Assembly (NCBI RefSeq): GCF_000208745.1
Contig: NC_030855.1
Span: 23,888,030-23,952,029, forward strand
Length of the DNA stretch: 64,000 nt
Reading direction: 5' to 3'
DNA from: Theobroma cacao
Taxonomy: Eukaryota > Streptophyta > Magnoliopsida > Malvales > Malvaceae
Shown: piece by piece, positions 1-12,964 of the stretch
Layout of the letters: each line of letters begins with the position of its first letter
Numbering within the stretch: position 1 is the stretch's first letter
Program-made: the position numbers and the translations under genes
The notes under the pieces: model-generated
Told to the model about the DNA's origin: nothing
The model's database searches: none
What the model saw: only the letters and a program-made list of their open reading frames with translations

Positions 1-2066
1 AAGCGTCGAGCCTGAGCTTGAAGACTGGCTCAAAAATGGAAAGAAAATTCGAGTCGCTGAGCTTCAACGCATCATTCACGATCTTCGCAAACGAAAGCGC
101 TTTACTCAGGCTCTTGAGGTTTGGACTTCTTTTTTTTTTTTTTTAATCTTGTAACCTTGTTTCGAGTTTCATTTAGTGTCATTCTCCCTTTTCTTTCTGT
201 TATATATTTCAGACTAATTTATTGAAAATTTGTATTTGAAACACTTCTTAGTAGAGTGGTTTTCATGATTTGACTAGAATTTTACCATGGGATGTGGTTG
301 AATTTGATTATTTGACTAATATGTTACTGAAGTTGGGAAATCGTTGGCTTGGAACAATATCGAAATTTCTAAGCTGAAGTAATGGAGTTGATTGAGCAAA
401 ATCCGGGGCTTCATTTTGTTGGAGTCAACTTTTTGAAACTAGAGTCAGTATTTGACAGGAATTATAAACATAGCAAATAGGAGAGTACAGATTTCAACTT
501 CAGAAGAATGGAATTTAAGCAAAACTTTTGTTGTTGTCGGATGCTTTACATTGTTGCTTAAAGTGGAGATGGTAATATTAATGTGAACTGTACTTAAACC
601 TGCACAGGTGCATATATAAACTTGTTACCATAAGGCTGTTTGTGGCAAGCAGCTGGATGTTTAAATTGTTCGATACTGGCTTTTTAATTTGTAGTGGACA
701 AATACATATTGGCATGAAAATTTCCTGTAAAGAATTGTGATTTTGGTTTGTAATTTAATGTTCCAATGATCAGATCATGGCTAACTTTGTTTGTAATCTG
801 TTACTTTTTTATGTCTAATGAGTCTAGGTGTCTGAATGGATGAATAAGAAGGGTATTTGCACCTTTTCACATACTGAACATGCGGTGCAGTTGGATCTCA
901 TTGGTAGAGTTCGTGGATTTCTTTCTGCAGAAAGCTATTTTGATAGTTTGAAGGACCAAGATAAAACTGATAAGACATATGGTGCTCTTCTGAATTGTTA
1001 TGTGAGGCAGCGCCAGACAGACAAGTCCCTCTCTCACTTGCAGAAAATGAAGGACTTGGGTTTTACCTCATCACCTCTTACTTACAATGGTATCATGTGC
1101 CTCTACACAAATATCGGACAGCATGAGAAGGTACCTGATATAATGAGGGAGATGAAAGAGAACAAAGTCTCCCCTGACAACTTCAGTTACAGAATCTGCA
1201 TCAATGCCTATGGTGTAATGTCTGATCTCGAGGGAATGGAAAGAATTTTGAAGGAGATGGAGAGTCAATCTCACATTAAGATGGATTGGAACACATACGC
1301 CGTTGTAGCCAATTTTTGCATAAAAGCAGGTCTCACTGAAAGGGCAATCGATGCTCTAAAAAAATCAGAACAGAAGCTAGATAATAAAGATGGAACTGCA
1401 TTCAATCATCTAATATCACTATATGCAAACTTGGGGAATAAAGCTGAGGTCTTGAGATTATGGGGTCTAGAGAAAGCTTCTTGTAAAAGGTATATAAACA
1501 AGGACTTCATTACTATGCTGCAATCTCTTGTGAAGCTTGATGCATTTGAAGAAGCTGAGAAAGTACTTGTGGAGTGGGCATCGTCTGGCAACTGTTATGA
1601 TTTTCGGGTACCAAGTATCATCATTATTGGCTATGCTGAAAAGGGTCTACATGAAAAGTCAGAAGCAATGCTTGAAAACCTGATGGAAAAAGGTAAGGTT
1701 ACCACCCCTAACAGTTGGGGTGTTGCGGCTGCAGGTTACCTAGATAAAGGTCAGGTGAGAAAGGCTTTGGAGTGTATGAAAACTGCCCTATTTTTAACTG
1801 TGGAGAATAAGGGGTGGAGACCCAACCTTAGGGTGATTACAAGCATCTTGGAATGGCTAGGTAATGAAGGCAGTATTCAAGATGCGGAAGATTTCGTGGC
1901 CTCATTCAGGACAGTCATTCCAGTTGACCGGAAAATGTATAACGCCTTGTTAAAGGCAACTATTAGAGATGGTAAAGGAGTGGATAAACTTTTGGACCTC
2001 ATGAAAGCTGATAAAATAGATGAAGACGAAGAAACAAAAACAATATTGGCCATGAAGTCCAGCTAA
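1..2066 (+). CDS. Pentatricopeptide repeat protein, P class (3' part of gene)
   Basis: Likely an organellar RNA-binding protein that acts in RNA processing or translation. The window opens inside an exon (1-118) that reads SVEPELEDWLKNG and ends CTTGAG before GT at 119. The intron runs to AG at 826-827. The last exon, 828-2066, continues in frame as VSEWMNKKG, so the GTG at 828 is an internal Val codon and not a start. The 412 residues of the last exon carry degenerate 34-36-aa repeats, for example KTYGALLNCYVRQ, LTYNGIMCLYTN and NFSYRICINAYG. These have the TY/SY first-helix pattern of P-class PPRs. No E, DYW or SMR extension follows, and the protein ends MKSS. It resembles the At2g20710 type, which is predicted mitochondrial. 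The transit peptide lies outside the window, so targeting cannot be judged here. Confidence 0.9.
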
Positions 2067-2495
2067 GTTTTAATACATTAGTTATTCATCATTCATGTTA
2101 TTCCATCTGCGGGGTATAGTTGTTGTTCAGAATCAGAATGTACTTTCTTTTTGTTTGTTAATTTGCTTCAACGATTGATGTGAATTTTTTGTTCTGAATT
2201 GTTTAGCATGAGTAGTCAACTTGTCAGTTGTAATCCATGAAAGGATCACATCTCAATGACGAACTTTTATCAATTATAGCAAGGCTCAAAGAAGTAAATT
2301 GTGCTATTACATGAAGTACTACTAAATCATAACTCACAAAAACAGAAGTAATGGGAGCTTGAAGACATAAACTAAAACCAGAAAAATCGTTTTGAAGTAA
2401 TGTCAGTTGACACACATTCAACTTGGACAACTGACATTGAAGCCAAGTTTTGTAAGGTTTGTCCCAATATCTTATTTTAACAAATCAAACGCACC
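2067..2495. other. Convergent 3' intergenic region
   Basis: This 429-bp spacer lies between the stop of the PPR gene (+) and the stop of GRXS17 (-). It should hold both 3' UTRs. It is AT-rich with no repeat, and I see no additional gene. Confidence 0.6.
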
Positions 2496-4997
2496 CTACT
2501 CAGACAGTGTGGCTTTCAGCTCACCATTGTTTCGCAGCTCCAGTACAATATCACAACCTCCAATAAGCTCACCTTTGTAATAAAGTTGAGGAAAGGTAGG
2601 CCAGTTTGAGAAGACTTTCAATCCCTGTCTCACTTCCTCATCAGTTAATATATCGAATGACCCAAAACTCACACCTTCCTCCCTCAGGGCATTGACAACT
2701 TTAGAGCTAAAACCACATCTTGGAGCATCAGGGGTACCCTTCATGAAGAGCATCACCGGTGAAGATGAGATCAAACTTCTTAGACGGTCCTCTATACTCT
2801 CTTTCTTAGTGATGCCTTTCTCAGCTAAAACCCTTCTAAGTTCCCCACTTTTCTGCATCTCTAACACAATGTCTGATCCACCAATAAGTTCACCTTTAAT
2901 ATACAATTGGGGGTAACTAGACCAATTTGACAAAACTTTCAGCCCTTGCCGAACTTCATCATCTAATAGTATGTCAAAACTCTTAAAATCAACCTTCTCT
3001 TGTTCAAGGATTTCAACTACCTTGTGGCTGAAGCCACACTTGGGCTCATCAGGCTTTCCCTTCATAAACAGCATAACTGGGCTTGAATTAATCAAGCTTT
3101 GCAAGCGAGAAGCTAAGTTTGTACTCAATCCAGAGGGTGCTGAGATGCCACCAGTTCCCTGTTCAGTCCCACTAACATCAACTCCATGATCTCTAAAAAC
3201 TTCTTTCAGTTCACCACTCTCATGCATGGCAATTACTATGTCACACCCACCAAGAAGTTCTCCTTTGCAATAGAGTTGAGGAAATGTTGGCCAGTTCGAG
3301 AACTTCTTTAAACCCTCACGAACTTCATTGTCTGATATAATATCGAATGTTCCAAATTTGACCCTTTCATCGTTCAAAATGTCAACAACTTTTCTGCTAA
3401 AACCACACTTCGGTTCCTCAGGGCTTCCTTTCATGAATAGCATTACTGGATGAGAGTCAATCAGCTGCTGCAGTCGCGTTTTAAGTGTATCACTGAGGCC
3501 AGGTTGCACTTGATTTCTGATCTGGGATGAGCCATTTTCCTTTGCCAAATCTTGGACTGTCTCAAGGACAGTGGGTCCAGCAGCCATCCCAAGACTAGCA
3601 GGAGCTGCAGCTTCTCCAGGGTTAATTGACCCGGCAACCTTGGCAACTTTGTTGGCCAGACTGGATGGATCTGCACCCTCCAATTTATCAACAACCTTAC
3701 CATCCTGACAGGAACAATGGATTCAGTATGGTAACAACTTCAGACAAAAAGAAAGATTTTTTCTAACTTCAGAGATAACATAAAAAATGCAAGAAAGAGA
3801 ACTAACGAAACAAATAATTTATGGGATGTTTGCGAAAACTTCAGAGACACTCATAACAGGAAAAGATACTAAACACGGCAACAAGCAGTTAGAGAGAGGT
3901 CAAAGGTAAATCTAGTCAAATGCCTAACAAGCCACCTTGTTTCTCCCTTCAAGTACTGGCAAGACAATCTTAGAGTGCATGTTACATCTCTTGAAGCCCT
4001 TCTCTACCATTCATTCTTTCCCCTCACCATTTTATCTCCAACATTCCACGTTTCCAATTATGACAAGCTACAGTATACATATTTATGATCATAAATTTTC
4101 TTCCCAGGTCCATAGCAGTGAATGATCTAACTATCTATAGAAAGTCTTCCTTCGTACCATATGCCAGACTCCTACCCTAGATATCTCCAGCATAAGAACA
4201 TAAAGCTAACGATAATTTCCCAACCAATTTATTGACAAAATAAGTATCAATTTGCAATATTTCACATAATTTTTCCCTCTTTTCCCCTACTAATTTCGGG
4301 CATATCCGTGAAATTGACTTACGTGCTAGGGTATAAAAACACGCAGCTAGCAAGTCAGGGAACACAACATTATAGATGTGAAAGCAGCAATATTCAATCA
4401 TCATAAATCTACACCACAGAAAATACTCTTAAGGCCACTCATCTCTATGTATATAGACTCGATAAAATGCAAACCAATAGGAATAGCCTGGTTAATCAAA
4501 ATATTACAAAAAAAAAAAAGCAAACTTTTCAAGATGATTAGTACGTTCATTGTTAAATTTGATACCTTTATAAAATCGTTTGAACAAATTTAATCCTACC
4601 ATTTACAGGACACTGAAGGAAAAGAATACCCATAAAGAGATTTACCTTAAAGAAGACAAAGAAAGGCACAGCAGAAACCGAGTATTCCTCAGATATCTGA
4701 GGTTGTTCTTCTGCTTCTATCTGCAACCAATCAAATATTTAGAAAAAAATTTTTAAAAAAATATTATTTAAAACAAAAAATTCCATATTTGAGGGATGAG
4801 ATGAAGAGAACCCTAATAAAGTGGGCGTTGGGGAAATCGGTAGAGAGGTGGGAGAAGACTTGGTCCATGTGCTTGGAAGGCTCGCACCACGACGCCCAGA
4901 AGTGAAGGATAACCGGTGCTCCACTCTGCCGCAGACTATCAAGCTCACCCTTCGACTTCACATCTTTCACTGAACCACCACCACCACCTCCTCCCAT
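2496..4997 (-). CDS. GRXS17: Monothiol glutaredoxin S17 (thioredoxin-like domain plus three CGFS glutaredoxin domains)
   Basis: Cytosolic/nuclear multidomain monothiol glutaredoxin. The family binds [2Fe-2S] clusters with glutathione and works with the cytosolic Fe-S assembly machinery, redox signalling and heat tolerance. Three exons on the minus strand: 4997-4812, 4720-4646 and 3704-2496, all with GT-AG borders, giving 489 aa (Arabidopsis GRXS17 is about 488). The N-terminal thioredoxin-like domain has WASWCEPSK around Cys38, a monothiol form of WCGPC. Three Grx domains follow with active-site CGFS cysteines at about residues 187, 310 and 417, each with the WPTFPQLY-type and GG(C/S)DI motifs. 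The protein starts with M plus seven Gly codons. Exon 2 (IEAEEQPQISEEYSVSAVP) carries the cis-Pro loop of the thioredoxin fold. The domain architecture is diagnostic for plants. Confidence 0.97.
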
Positions 4998-5701
4998 TAT
5001 TATTGCGTTACTGAATGATCTGATATTTCTCCTTCCTCTTCCTCACAAGAGAAATAGAGAGAAACAGGGGAAAAGGGACAGCAGCTATGGCCTAAGAGAC
5101 AGAATAATACTACTATAATAAATTCCACCTTTATTTTTTTTTATTAATTTATGCTTTTATCTCACACCACTCGAACCAGTTCCGAAACCTAGAATCCTCT
5201 TTTCTCCTTTTCGCAAATCCTTTTGTAACGCTTTTAAATGTGGGGATCAGAGACTTTCCGTTTCGTTCCGACTCCGTTTATGATCAAACTATCAATCACC
5301 GTTAACTTCGGTCATCTGATTAACTCTGTTTTGTCGGGTCCCACGGGGACTCTCAATTATCACACGTCAGCACTCAGGATTTTGGGCTTAAGCAGAATCC
5401 AATAATGATAAGCCCAAGCCCCAACATAATTGTTTATTTATTTATTTATTTATTTTTGACTTTTAACACCGCAAAATTAACCTGGAATCCTCCCTTCTCA
5501 TACTATTGTATCACCAAAAAAAAAAAAAAAAAAAAAGAAGCCTAGGATGACAATATAAATTATGTTCAATTCCATTACAGGTTCCAGTAGAGTTTACAAG
5601 AATAGAAAAAGTTGCAATTACAAAATGGATAAAGAATTACTGATAACAATAACTATCAGCTTAAAGTTGAAAGGAACAAACTTGATCCCAGGATGCATGC
5701 T
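4998..5701. promoter_or_regulatory. GRXS17 promoter/5' UTR and 3' UTR of the Smr gene
   Basis: Both neighbours are on the minus strand, so this spacer is the promoter of GRXS17 and the 3' end of the DUF1771-Smr gene. TGGGCT (5383-5388) and AGCCCA (5411-5416) are site-II-type elements, common in promoters of housekeeping and organelle-related genes, about 390-420 bp upstream of the GRXS17 ATG. An (ATTT)n run lies at about 5431-5454 and a poly-A run at about 5516-5536. Confidence 0.45.
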
Positions 5702-6190
5702 CTATTTCTTGGCAAAACTCAAACGTTTGGGGTTGATATTATCCATTCGAATCATTACCACTCCAGGAGTTTCTCCTTCACTCCAGCTGATTGATTCCTT
5801 CTCCAACAGCTTCATAACCTGCTACAAATAAAAATTAAATCAATGGTTAAATGGGTTTTTTTTTTTTTGGTTCAATTTATGCCAAGGATTTAATTAGCAA
5901 GTCTTACCAATCGTCTTCGACTGCCTTTTGAGGAATCTTCTTCATTGGTCTCTACAATGACCTTTAGGTACTTCAATACTGATGGAAATCCAAAGTTAAA
6001 TCATGAGTAAAACGTAAAGGGTTCATAAGTAAAGTGAAATTGGGAGAATGGTGGCTTACATGGGATGCCTGCTAGCAAAGATAGATGAGACTTCAAATGA
6101 CGTATTGCCTCCCTAGAGCCAAGATTGTGCAACTCAAGCCGCATTACATCATCAGTGTTTGTGTTCCTGACAAATGCAATCAGGAAAAAT

Positions 6191-6221
<31 letters not shown>

Positions 6222-9200
6222 GAGAAAAATGAAAAACGGTTCTTCCACAATGCTCCTAAACCCCCAAAAGATAAACCACAAACACATAAAGAGAAAGAGG
6301 CTAACCTAGTTTCAAAAATCTTTTGATTGGATTCTTCATCTGCTTGGCGAGCCTTTTCACGGAAAAATTGTCCCTGCCACACCAAAGCCATTCACAATTG
6401 GAGTCATTAGATTTGTATGACCAAAACATTCTGTTATACCCCATTTGGCCTAAAACTGATCACCTATTGCCTATTGGAGCTCATATTATTAAGTTCAAAT
6501 AAAAGCAAAGCTTTTACCAAAAAATTCTATTTATTAAACATCAAATGTCCTATATTTGCAATCTCCTATAGCCAGACGCTAAGCGAATGGAAGTTGACAC
6601 CAGTGCTTAGCATTAGGAAAACTTCCTTCAATCCAGTGGGTTTTACAACTCTTTATCCACTTTATCCATAACCAACCAGGAAGAATAGGTCAAAATTTTA
6701 CTTGTGTCCTGATAGCCTAGTGTACCTACAGAAAATGCATATACTTTACTTATTATTCTAGCTGAATATTTTACCTGTTCTAGAAATCTGTTTGCTTGAT
6801 CTGGATCACCCTTAGCAAATGCATCAACAGCCTGACAAGGAACACATAGCAGTTACTTAAAATATAAAGGGGATTGATATATTATAAATTGCATCAGACA
6901 TTTGAGAATAGTGTCAACATGCCGAAACAAAGGACCAATATTTCAAAAACATAAGACTTACAGCTTTATAGTATTCCTTCATTGTGCCCCTATATTCCTT
7001 CACAGCTCTTTGAAGAGCCTGGAAACTATCTTCTTCATCTTCATCTACAAAAAATCATAGATATGTAAAATGAATAAAAATTTACATAAAAAACAATAGC
7101 AACAAAGTTGCGGCCAGCAACTGTTTCCTTCAATTGGTAGTGATTGACGCTGAAGCAAACCATTTAGCTCATACATAATTTGCAAAATGTTTTAGAAAAT
7201 GCCCACTAACAGAGGCAGAGAAGCATGTTGTGAAAAGGTAAAAGGCAGATGAGAATAGATGTGCCTTTGATCTTTTTTCTGCAAACATAGGGGATAAAGT
7301 GGCACAAACCTGCTCATGCGGAAAAAAACAATTTGAACCAGAAAATTCATAATTTAATATCTAGGATCTTCTTAAGATCCCAAAGCATAAGGAAGCAATA
7401 TAATAAGCATGGCTGCTATAAGTCCTGAACTTTCTACTGCTAAAGCTTATCTGCCTCCTACAAGCATATTCCACAGTACTTGGTTAGATAAACTTAAGTG
7501 AAATGGACAAGAGTACATACCATCCTTTTCAACTTCTTGAAAGCAAACTCCATCAGCCTTCTGCTCAGCAGGGAAATCAATTAGAGGTCCTTCCACAAGT
7601 TCTCCTAATGCTATAGGCCTCTTTGCAGACCCAGTTCTCCTCCTAGGCAATTCATCAAATCTCTCAGGACCTTTAAAGAAAGCAGCCAAGACATCCTGTT
7701 GAAGATCATTTCTGTCTTTTTGTAGTCTAGTTAATTCTCCACCATTTGCACTCAAATCGCTGTTCCTGCTTGCAAGTAAAATGCAGAGGAAACTTCATCA
7801 GGGATTGTAAAATGTGGACATTACATTTCCCTATCGAAAGAAAGCCTACTTAGTAATTAAAAGCGGAAATTGTTTATAAAACACTCCTCTTCCTAATTCT
7901 CTCTGTTGATAAACTCATAAAAGTAGACTATTAAGCCTAGCAAAAAAATAAGAAACAAATATATAAATCAACAAGAATTTATCTGATTCAACTTACTTTT
8001 CTTGTGAAGGTCCCTCTGCCCTTGTATGCATAACATTATTCTGTAAATGAAAAGAGTAAAAGAAAACAATAATCAATCCTGAAGATTATAAACACCGACT
8101 TTGAGACAGGAATATCAAAAGACATCTCCATACTGGCAAGCTTAATACATACATCTGCAATTGAACACATTGAATGATATCTATAAGTAATAAAAGTTGA
8201 ATAATCAAAAAACAATGTTGCCATGGGTTCATTACTAATGCTTTCCCTTTTAAAAGTGGCGCAACTTGTAGTGTTTGTAAATATGTTGTCAATGAAAAAG
8301 CCATTAAGATGAAGCTGGTAAAACTTTGTCCACAAAAAGCACTCATGAAAACTGTAATTAGAACTATTTAAAAAGAAAAGTGAGACTGGCAACCATCAAC
8401 TTCACCACATTTCCTAAGCCATCCTACAATGAAAGATAAATAAATTTCTTTCTTTAATGCAGAAGACAGGACAGGTACTCATAATTAAGATGATATGCAT
8501 TTGATAGCAGAGAGAAAAGCCAGAAAAAGACATCATCATCATCACTTTTATCTTAATCTCACACAAACAATATGTACAATTATACTGGCCAGCGACCACT
8601 GGGTTTACACACTTGAATATTACACTAACCTTTTTACTGGACTCACCAAGAAATTTGTTCTCTTTGTCCAAATTCACAGCTGATCGATCAAGTAGCTTCT
8701 CCATGCTCTTATAAGTCAAGAGAGAGGGAAAGGAACGGTTATCAGTTCTAACAAGTTAATACATACCATAGTAGATAGAAAAAATGGCATTCCAAAACCA
8801 TGAGAAAACCTTCAAAAGTATCTTATTCCTCAAAGTAGGAAAGCACTTAAAAAGACAAATGACCAGTAAATAAAGTCACTAGGCACTTAATTTGCCCTAA
8901 CAGTACATGATACTTTGCACTGAAAAAGCTTAAAAAGTGCACATTTGTTGAATAAGAATGGTAGATCCTCTAAAATGAGGATATTATCCATACCTTTTGC
9001 ATGTCGTATCCACAACTATCTGCATGTTTAAAACAATAAAACCTGATTAGTGGTCACCCATGATCATGTATGTCTGCAGATATATGTGCACATGTAATAT
9101 TGACTCAAATTCAAATAAGAATGATATAGATATAAAATGACCTCACTTTAAGAACAAAACAAGAGCTGTAAAAACCACTTTGAAATTAATGAGGCACTTT

Positions 9201-10287
9201 CATCGTATGTGATTTATATGAATTTGAAAGAGATCTTTTGGTAAATAATGTATTAAAAATGCAAAAGGGTAGCCTGGTGAAGCTGTAATAACTATCTTCA
9301 GATAAAAGCAATAACTATCTTCAGATAAAAGAAATAAAATAAGACAAACAATTTTTTTTTTTTTGAAAAGTAAAACAAACACATTATTAACTTAAATAAA
9401 TCAATAGACCAGATTAGCGATCAGTTAAGATGGCAACTAATAAGAGTTGGTTTACCAAGAACATCTCTAATGACATCCTTGTCCAGTTGAAATCCCTCCC
9501 CAAGCATTTTGAAGAGAAAATCTTCCATATCCTTGTGCAAACGTTCCTCCTTTAGAGGACTGGATTTGAGTCCTTCCCCCCAAACTTTAGACATTGGTAA
9601 CTCCTCTGAGTCAACCTTGAAAGGTTTGGTTCCTGGATAGGAACCACTAGCCAAAGGGACAGACTTCATATACCCCTTCCCTAGCATGCTTGAAACAGTG
9701 CCTCCTGAAACCGGCCGCCTTTTTTGCTTTGGAGCTCTTAAATCCCCATTTGCTTGCCAAGAACTCTGCAAACTATTACTACAGAAAGATTCTGAAGGTC
9801 CATCATTTTTGGCCTCACCATTAGATGAATCGCTAGCAGCTGAAACTGGTTGGCATTCTTGCTTAGGGGCTGTAAAACCCCCATTTGCTTGACAATAATT
9901 CTGGGAGTTTTTACCACAGGATGATTCTGAAGATTCATCACTTTTCACCTCACCATTAGATGCGTCACCTGCAGCTGAAAGTGGTTGCCCATTTTCCTTA
10001 GGGACTATAAAACCCCCATTTGCTTGATAATAAGTCTGGGATTTATTACCACAGGATTTTGAAGTTTGATCATATTTCATCTTACAAGCAGATGCGTCAG
10101 TAGCAACTGAAGAGGTGCTCCCTTGCATTTCAAACAGAATTTTACCAGCCAAATCCGCATTCCGGCCCGCCTCACAGTAAGCAGAAGCAATATCATTAAG
10201 AGAAAACACAGAACCGAATGCATCAAGCAAACTGGTCAATGCCTTCTCCTCGTCATATTGCAATCCATTTAAACCAGACACCTCCAT
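5702..10287 (-). CDS. DUF1771 and Smr domain protein (At5g58720 type)
   Basis: About 575 aa from a minus-strand gene of about ten coding exons. The first coding exon runs from 10287 to the donor near 9455. The last starts near 5820 and ends with TAG at 5702-5704. The N-terminus has a CUE/UBA-like helix stretch ([16 protein letters not shown], about 13-57). A low-complexity middle holds three copies of a 45-aa unit (71-202). A second helical segment follows ([13 protein letters not shown]...[18 protein letters not shown], about 254-293). DUF1771 lies at about 420-478 ([17 protein letters not shown]...[16 protein letters not shown]). The Smr domain lies at about 485-572 (MRLELHNLG...KGSRRRL...VVMIRM). 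Smr domains act in nucleic-acid cleavage or binding. Here LDLHG is LELHN, and the HGxG loop is replaced by an [10 protein letters not shown] stretch, so nuclease activity is doubtful. The exact biological role is unknown to me. Confidence 0.9.
6182..6225. repeat. (GA)n microsatellite in an intron
   Basis: An uninterrupted GA run of about 13 units followed by AAAGAGAGG lies between two Smr-gene exons. On the transcribed strand it reads CT and sits in a polypyrimidine context. Confidence 0.85.
9287..9333. repeat. Tandem duplication of about 23 bp in an intron
   Basis: The string AATAACTATCTTCAGATAAA occurs twice in direct succession, separated by a short AG(C/A) linker, within an intron of the Smr gene. 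It looks like a recent local duplication. Confidence 0.8.
9682..10077 (-). repeat. Three tandem 135-bp (45-aa) coding repeats
   Basis: Within the first coding exon of the Smr gene, residues 71-114, 115-159 and 160-202 repeat the pattern (K/N)xD..SxSxCxxxSQ...QANG(G/D)...PK...P(L/V)S. The QAN triplet recurs at residues 88, 133 and 178, exactly 45 residues apart. The first two copies are closest; the third has drifted. This indicates two tandem duplications inside the exon. Confidence 0.85.
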
Positions 10288-11350
10288 TTTGAAATATTAC
10301 TTCACAAAACAAGAGGGGAAACATAAGAAATGATTCAATGTACAATTTAGGCTATAAAGCTGGAATGACAAAACACTTAAATACTTAAACGAATGAATGA
10401 TAATTGTTATTGAAAAACTAGTGATATCTGGATGACCGCCATTTAAACAGTCATTTAAACAGTATTTAAAGGACGAATCACATGTCTCACATCATTTGAC
10501 AAATGCAAAGCCAAAAAAAGGAAAATGGATTGCAACAAACACAAATTTACAATTATATGACTTTTAAGAAGCACGTGAACTAACCACATCTAAGCATTAG
10601 GAAAAACGTCAATGTTCAAAGAAGAATCATCCGAAAAGGAAAATCTAAACAAAGAAAGAATAGAGCAAAAAACATTACCCACTTAAATAGAAAACAAAAT
10701 TAAAACTAGCCATACAATGCCAAGATTATCTAATCGCAGCCACTGCAACTTTTGATTCTGCCACTTTACCTTCTTAGTACAATCACCGAAAATGCATGCA
10801 AGAAAGACTCCACCTTTGGAATATAAATGAAAGACCTTTTGATCATAGCAACATTTCAATGGCTAAAGATTTGGAAAAACTATAAACATGATATCAAAAT
10901 ACCCTTGATTACACATAAAGCAACCAAATATTTTATAAAAAAAAACCCACAACTAGAATCGCAAATGCGGCATAAAAAATTCAAAAGTAATCTCCATTTC
11001 CGATTTCAATTATTCGCCATTTACAAGTAACAAGGATATCAAATAGCACCGAGTTCGGCTGCAATGAGTCGGATTCAAACAACAACCCATTTCAAGAAAA
11101 AGGAAAGATTTTAAATTCAATCCAAAACCGTTAACATAAAAAGAAGAAGAAAGGAAGAGATAGGCAGCAAGAAAAAGAGAGAGAGAGAGAGAGAGTTCTA
11201 AAGAACTTACCAAAGGGTTTAGAGTGAAGTTTCTGGAGGAAGCAGGTCGAAATTCTTGTGAACTTTGATGAATTATTTAAAGAGAAACATAAACTACTTT
11301 GGCGCTCAGGAGCTAGGCTGCACAGTCAGATATGATTCTCCCTCTAAGGA
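10288..11350 (-). promoter_or_regulatory. 5' leader with a long intron, Smr gene
   Basis: On the minus strand a good donor (CCCTTTG then GTAAGT at 11210) lies about 920 bp upstream of the start codon. A plausible acceptor (GTGAAG) lies about 13 bp before the ATG near 10300. This suggests a 5' UTR exon ending at 11211 and a leader intron of about 0.9 kb. A CT-type (on the transcript) microsatellite at about 11177-11195 is just inside the donor. The structure is inferred from splice signals only. Confidence 0.5.
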
Positions 11351-12964
11351 CTGTTGAGTATTACTGTCTTTTATAGGAAGAGAAAAATTGCTTTTTTTTT
11401 TTTCTTTCTCAATTTCCTTCGCTTTCACCCAACTCCTTCCTTCGCACGATGTTTAAATTGCCAAGAAACTATCCCTTATTTAGCTTAAAAGGGTATATTC
11501 GTCATTCACTCAGAATATTGCCACTCACTTTCCTTGCTTGGCAAGCCTTTGAAAGTGCTCGGAAACTTTCCTTCTCTGATCACAAATAATGGAAACAGAT
11601 TCTCAAACAAGTTTTTTCCATTGATGGCATGTTTGGTCTCTTATTCCTAACTTCGTTTCCTTCACAGAATAATCATTTTGAAAATAACCAATCAATCTCC
11701 TTTGATAATAATTATTCCAAGAATCAAGAAATAAATTGAAAAAAAAAAAATACCCTTAATTATTTTAGTAATTATAATATTAATTTTGTTACTAGTATTT
11801 CTTTGGTTTTGAACAAAGATGTGACCAAAAGTTTCATCAATGTTTTGGTTTCCATTGTTTGTCGAATTTGATAGGCTTTTGGGAGCTATGGCAAATGGCA
11901 TCTAACCGATTAACCAAGAAGTTTTTGACTAAAATGAAAGAAGAAAAGAATGGAGTGACTTCCACACTTAGAGAAGAAGAACTCTCCTTTCAATTTAGGA
12001 ATCTCAGCTCACTTTTTTTGTATGTTTTTATATCATGAAGAACATGCTTTACCTATGGGAATGGAATCCTCCTTTTCCATAATTGTCTACTTGGAGAAGT
12101 TATTGAACCCATTGAATAAGTCAAAGAAAAAGATGACCGAGCATATGTATATATATATAGAAATCATTGATCCTCCCCAAATTACCATCTAAAAAGGTTA
12201 TTATCCTTCCAAGAGAAATTGTTATAAACATCTCCAAACACTTGTTATCATACTAGCTAAAGAGCCTGTTTAGTCACTAAACTGACCTTAAATCGAATAT
12301 TTCCTTCTTCTTTTTTCTCTGCCTTGTTATTGAAAAAAATCTTGGGGTCTATAAGTATTAGAAATTTTCTGCTTATGATTTAGATCACAGAATCTAAAAC
12401 AGGTAAAAGACATACTTTCATATATATACTAAACATAAAGAATCATCGCATGATGTTTTGAGTTTAATTTTAAATTTGATCTTAATTAATTAATTAACGA
12501 ATCATCCGTGAAGAGTGTGGTTCAAGTTTAGCTTAAACTTGACCAACTAATAAGTGACAAATGCATTGGTGGCTGTCCACCCAAAAATATCACAGCATAT
12601 GAGTTCAAACTATAGAAGATGTAGAACTAATCTCGAAAGCTGTCGAACCAGTAACCGTTGAAAGAAGAAGATCACAATGTCATCAGACTCATCAATTAAT
12701 TGCAAGTCTATTACATTATTTTTTTTAATTTTAAAAGATTATTATTGAATACATGACATATTCGTAATAAGTTGTTCACACAAGCAACATGAATTGATGA
12801 ACCAAATTTGAAGAAATTGCTTCATTGCCTAGCAGTTCTGATCACAAATTTTATGCCTTTTAATTTTTCTCCTGTTTTCTGAAATAAAACCATGCACTGA
12901 CACCAGTAAAACTTCACCATATATTCACTAAAAGCACCAAGGCTAGCTTTGCTCTGAAAAATTA
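11351..12964. other. Intergenic AT-rich region
   Basis: This spacer separates the Smr gene promoter from the first orphan secreted ORF. Several short runs occur (poly-A near 11740, TATATATATATA near 12148, a TTAATTAATTAATTAA near 12484). I see no convincing exon series and no terminal repeats. Confidence 0.5.

Noticed and set aside
2692..3189. Plus-strand frames opposite GRXS17
   Set aside because: They are shadows of the repeated glutaredoxin domains. The three CGFS copies make similar antisense frames.
8036..8392. 118-codon open frame on the minus strand
   Set aside because: It lies mostly inside an intron of the Smr gene, between well-defined exons, and has low-complexity hydrophobic sequence with no domain.
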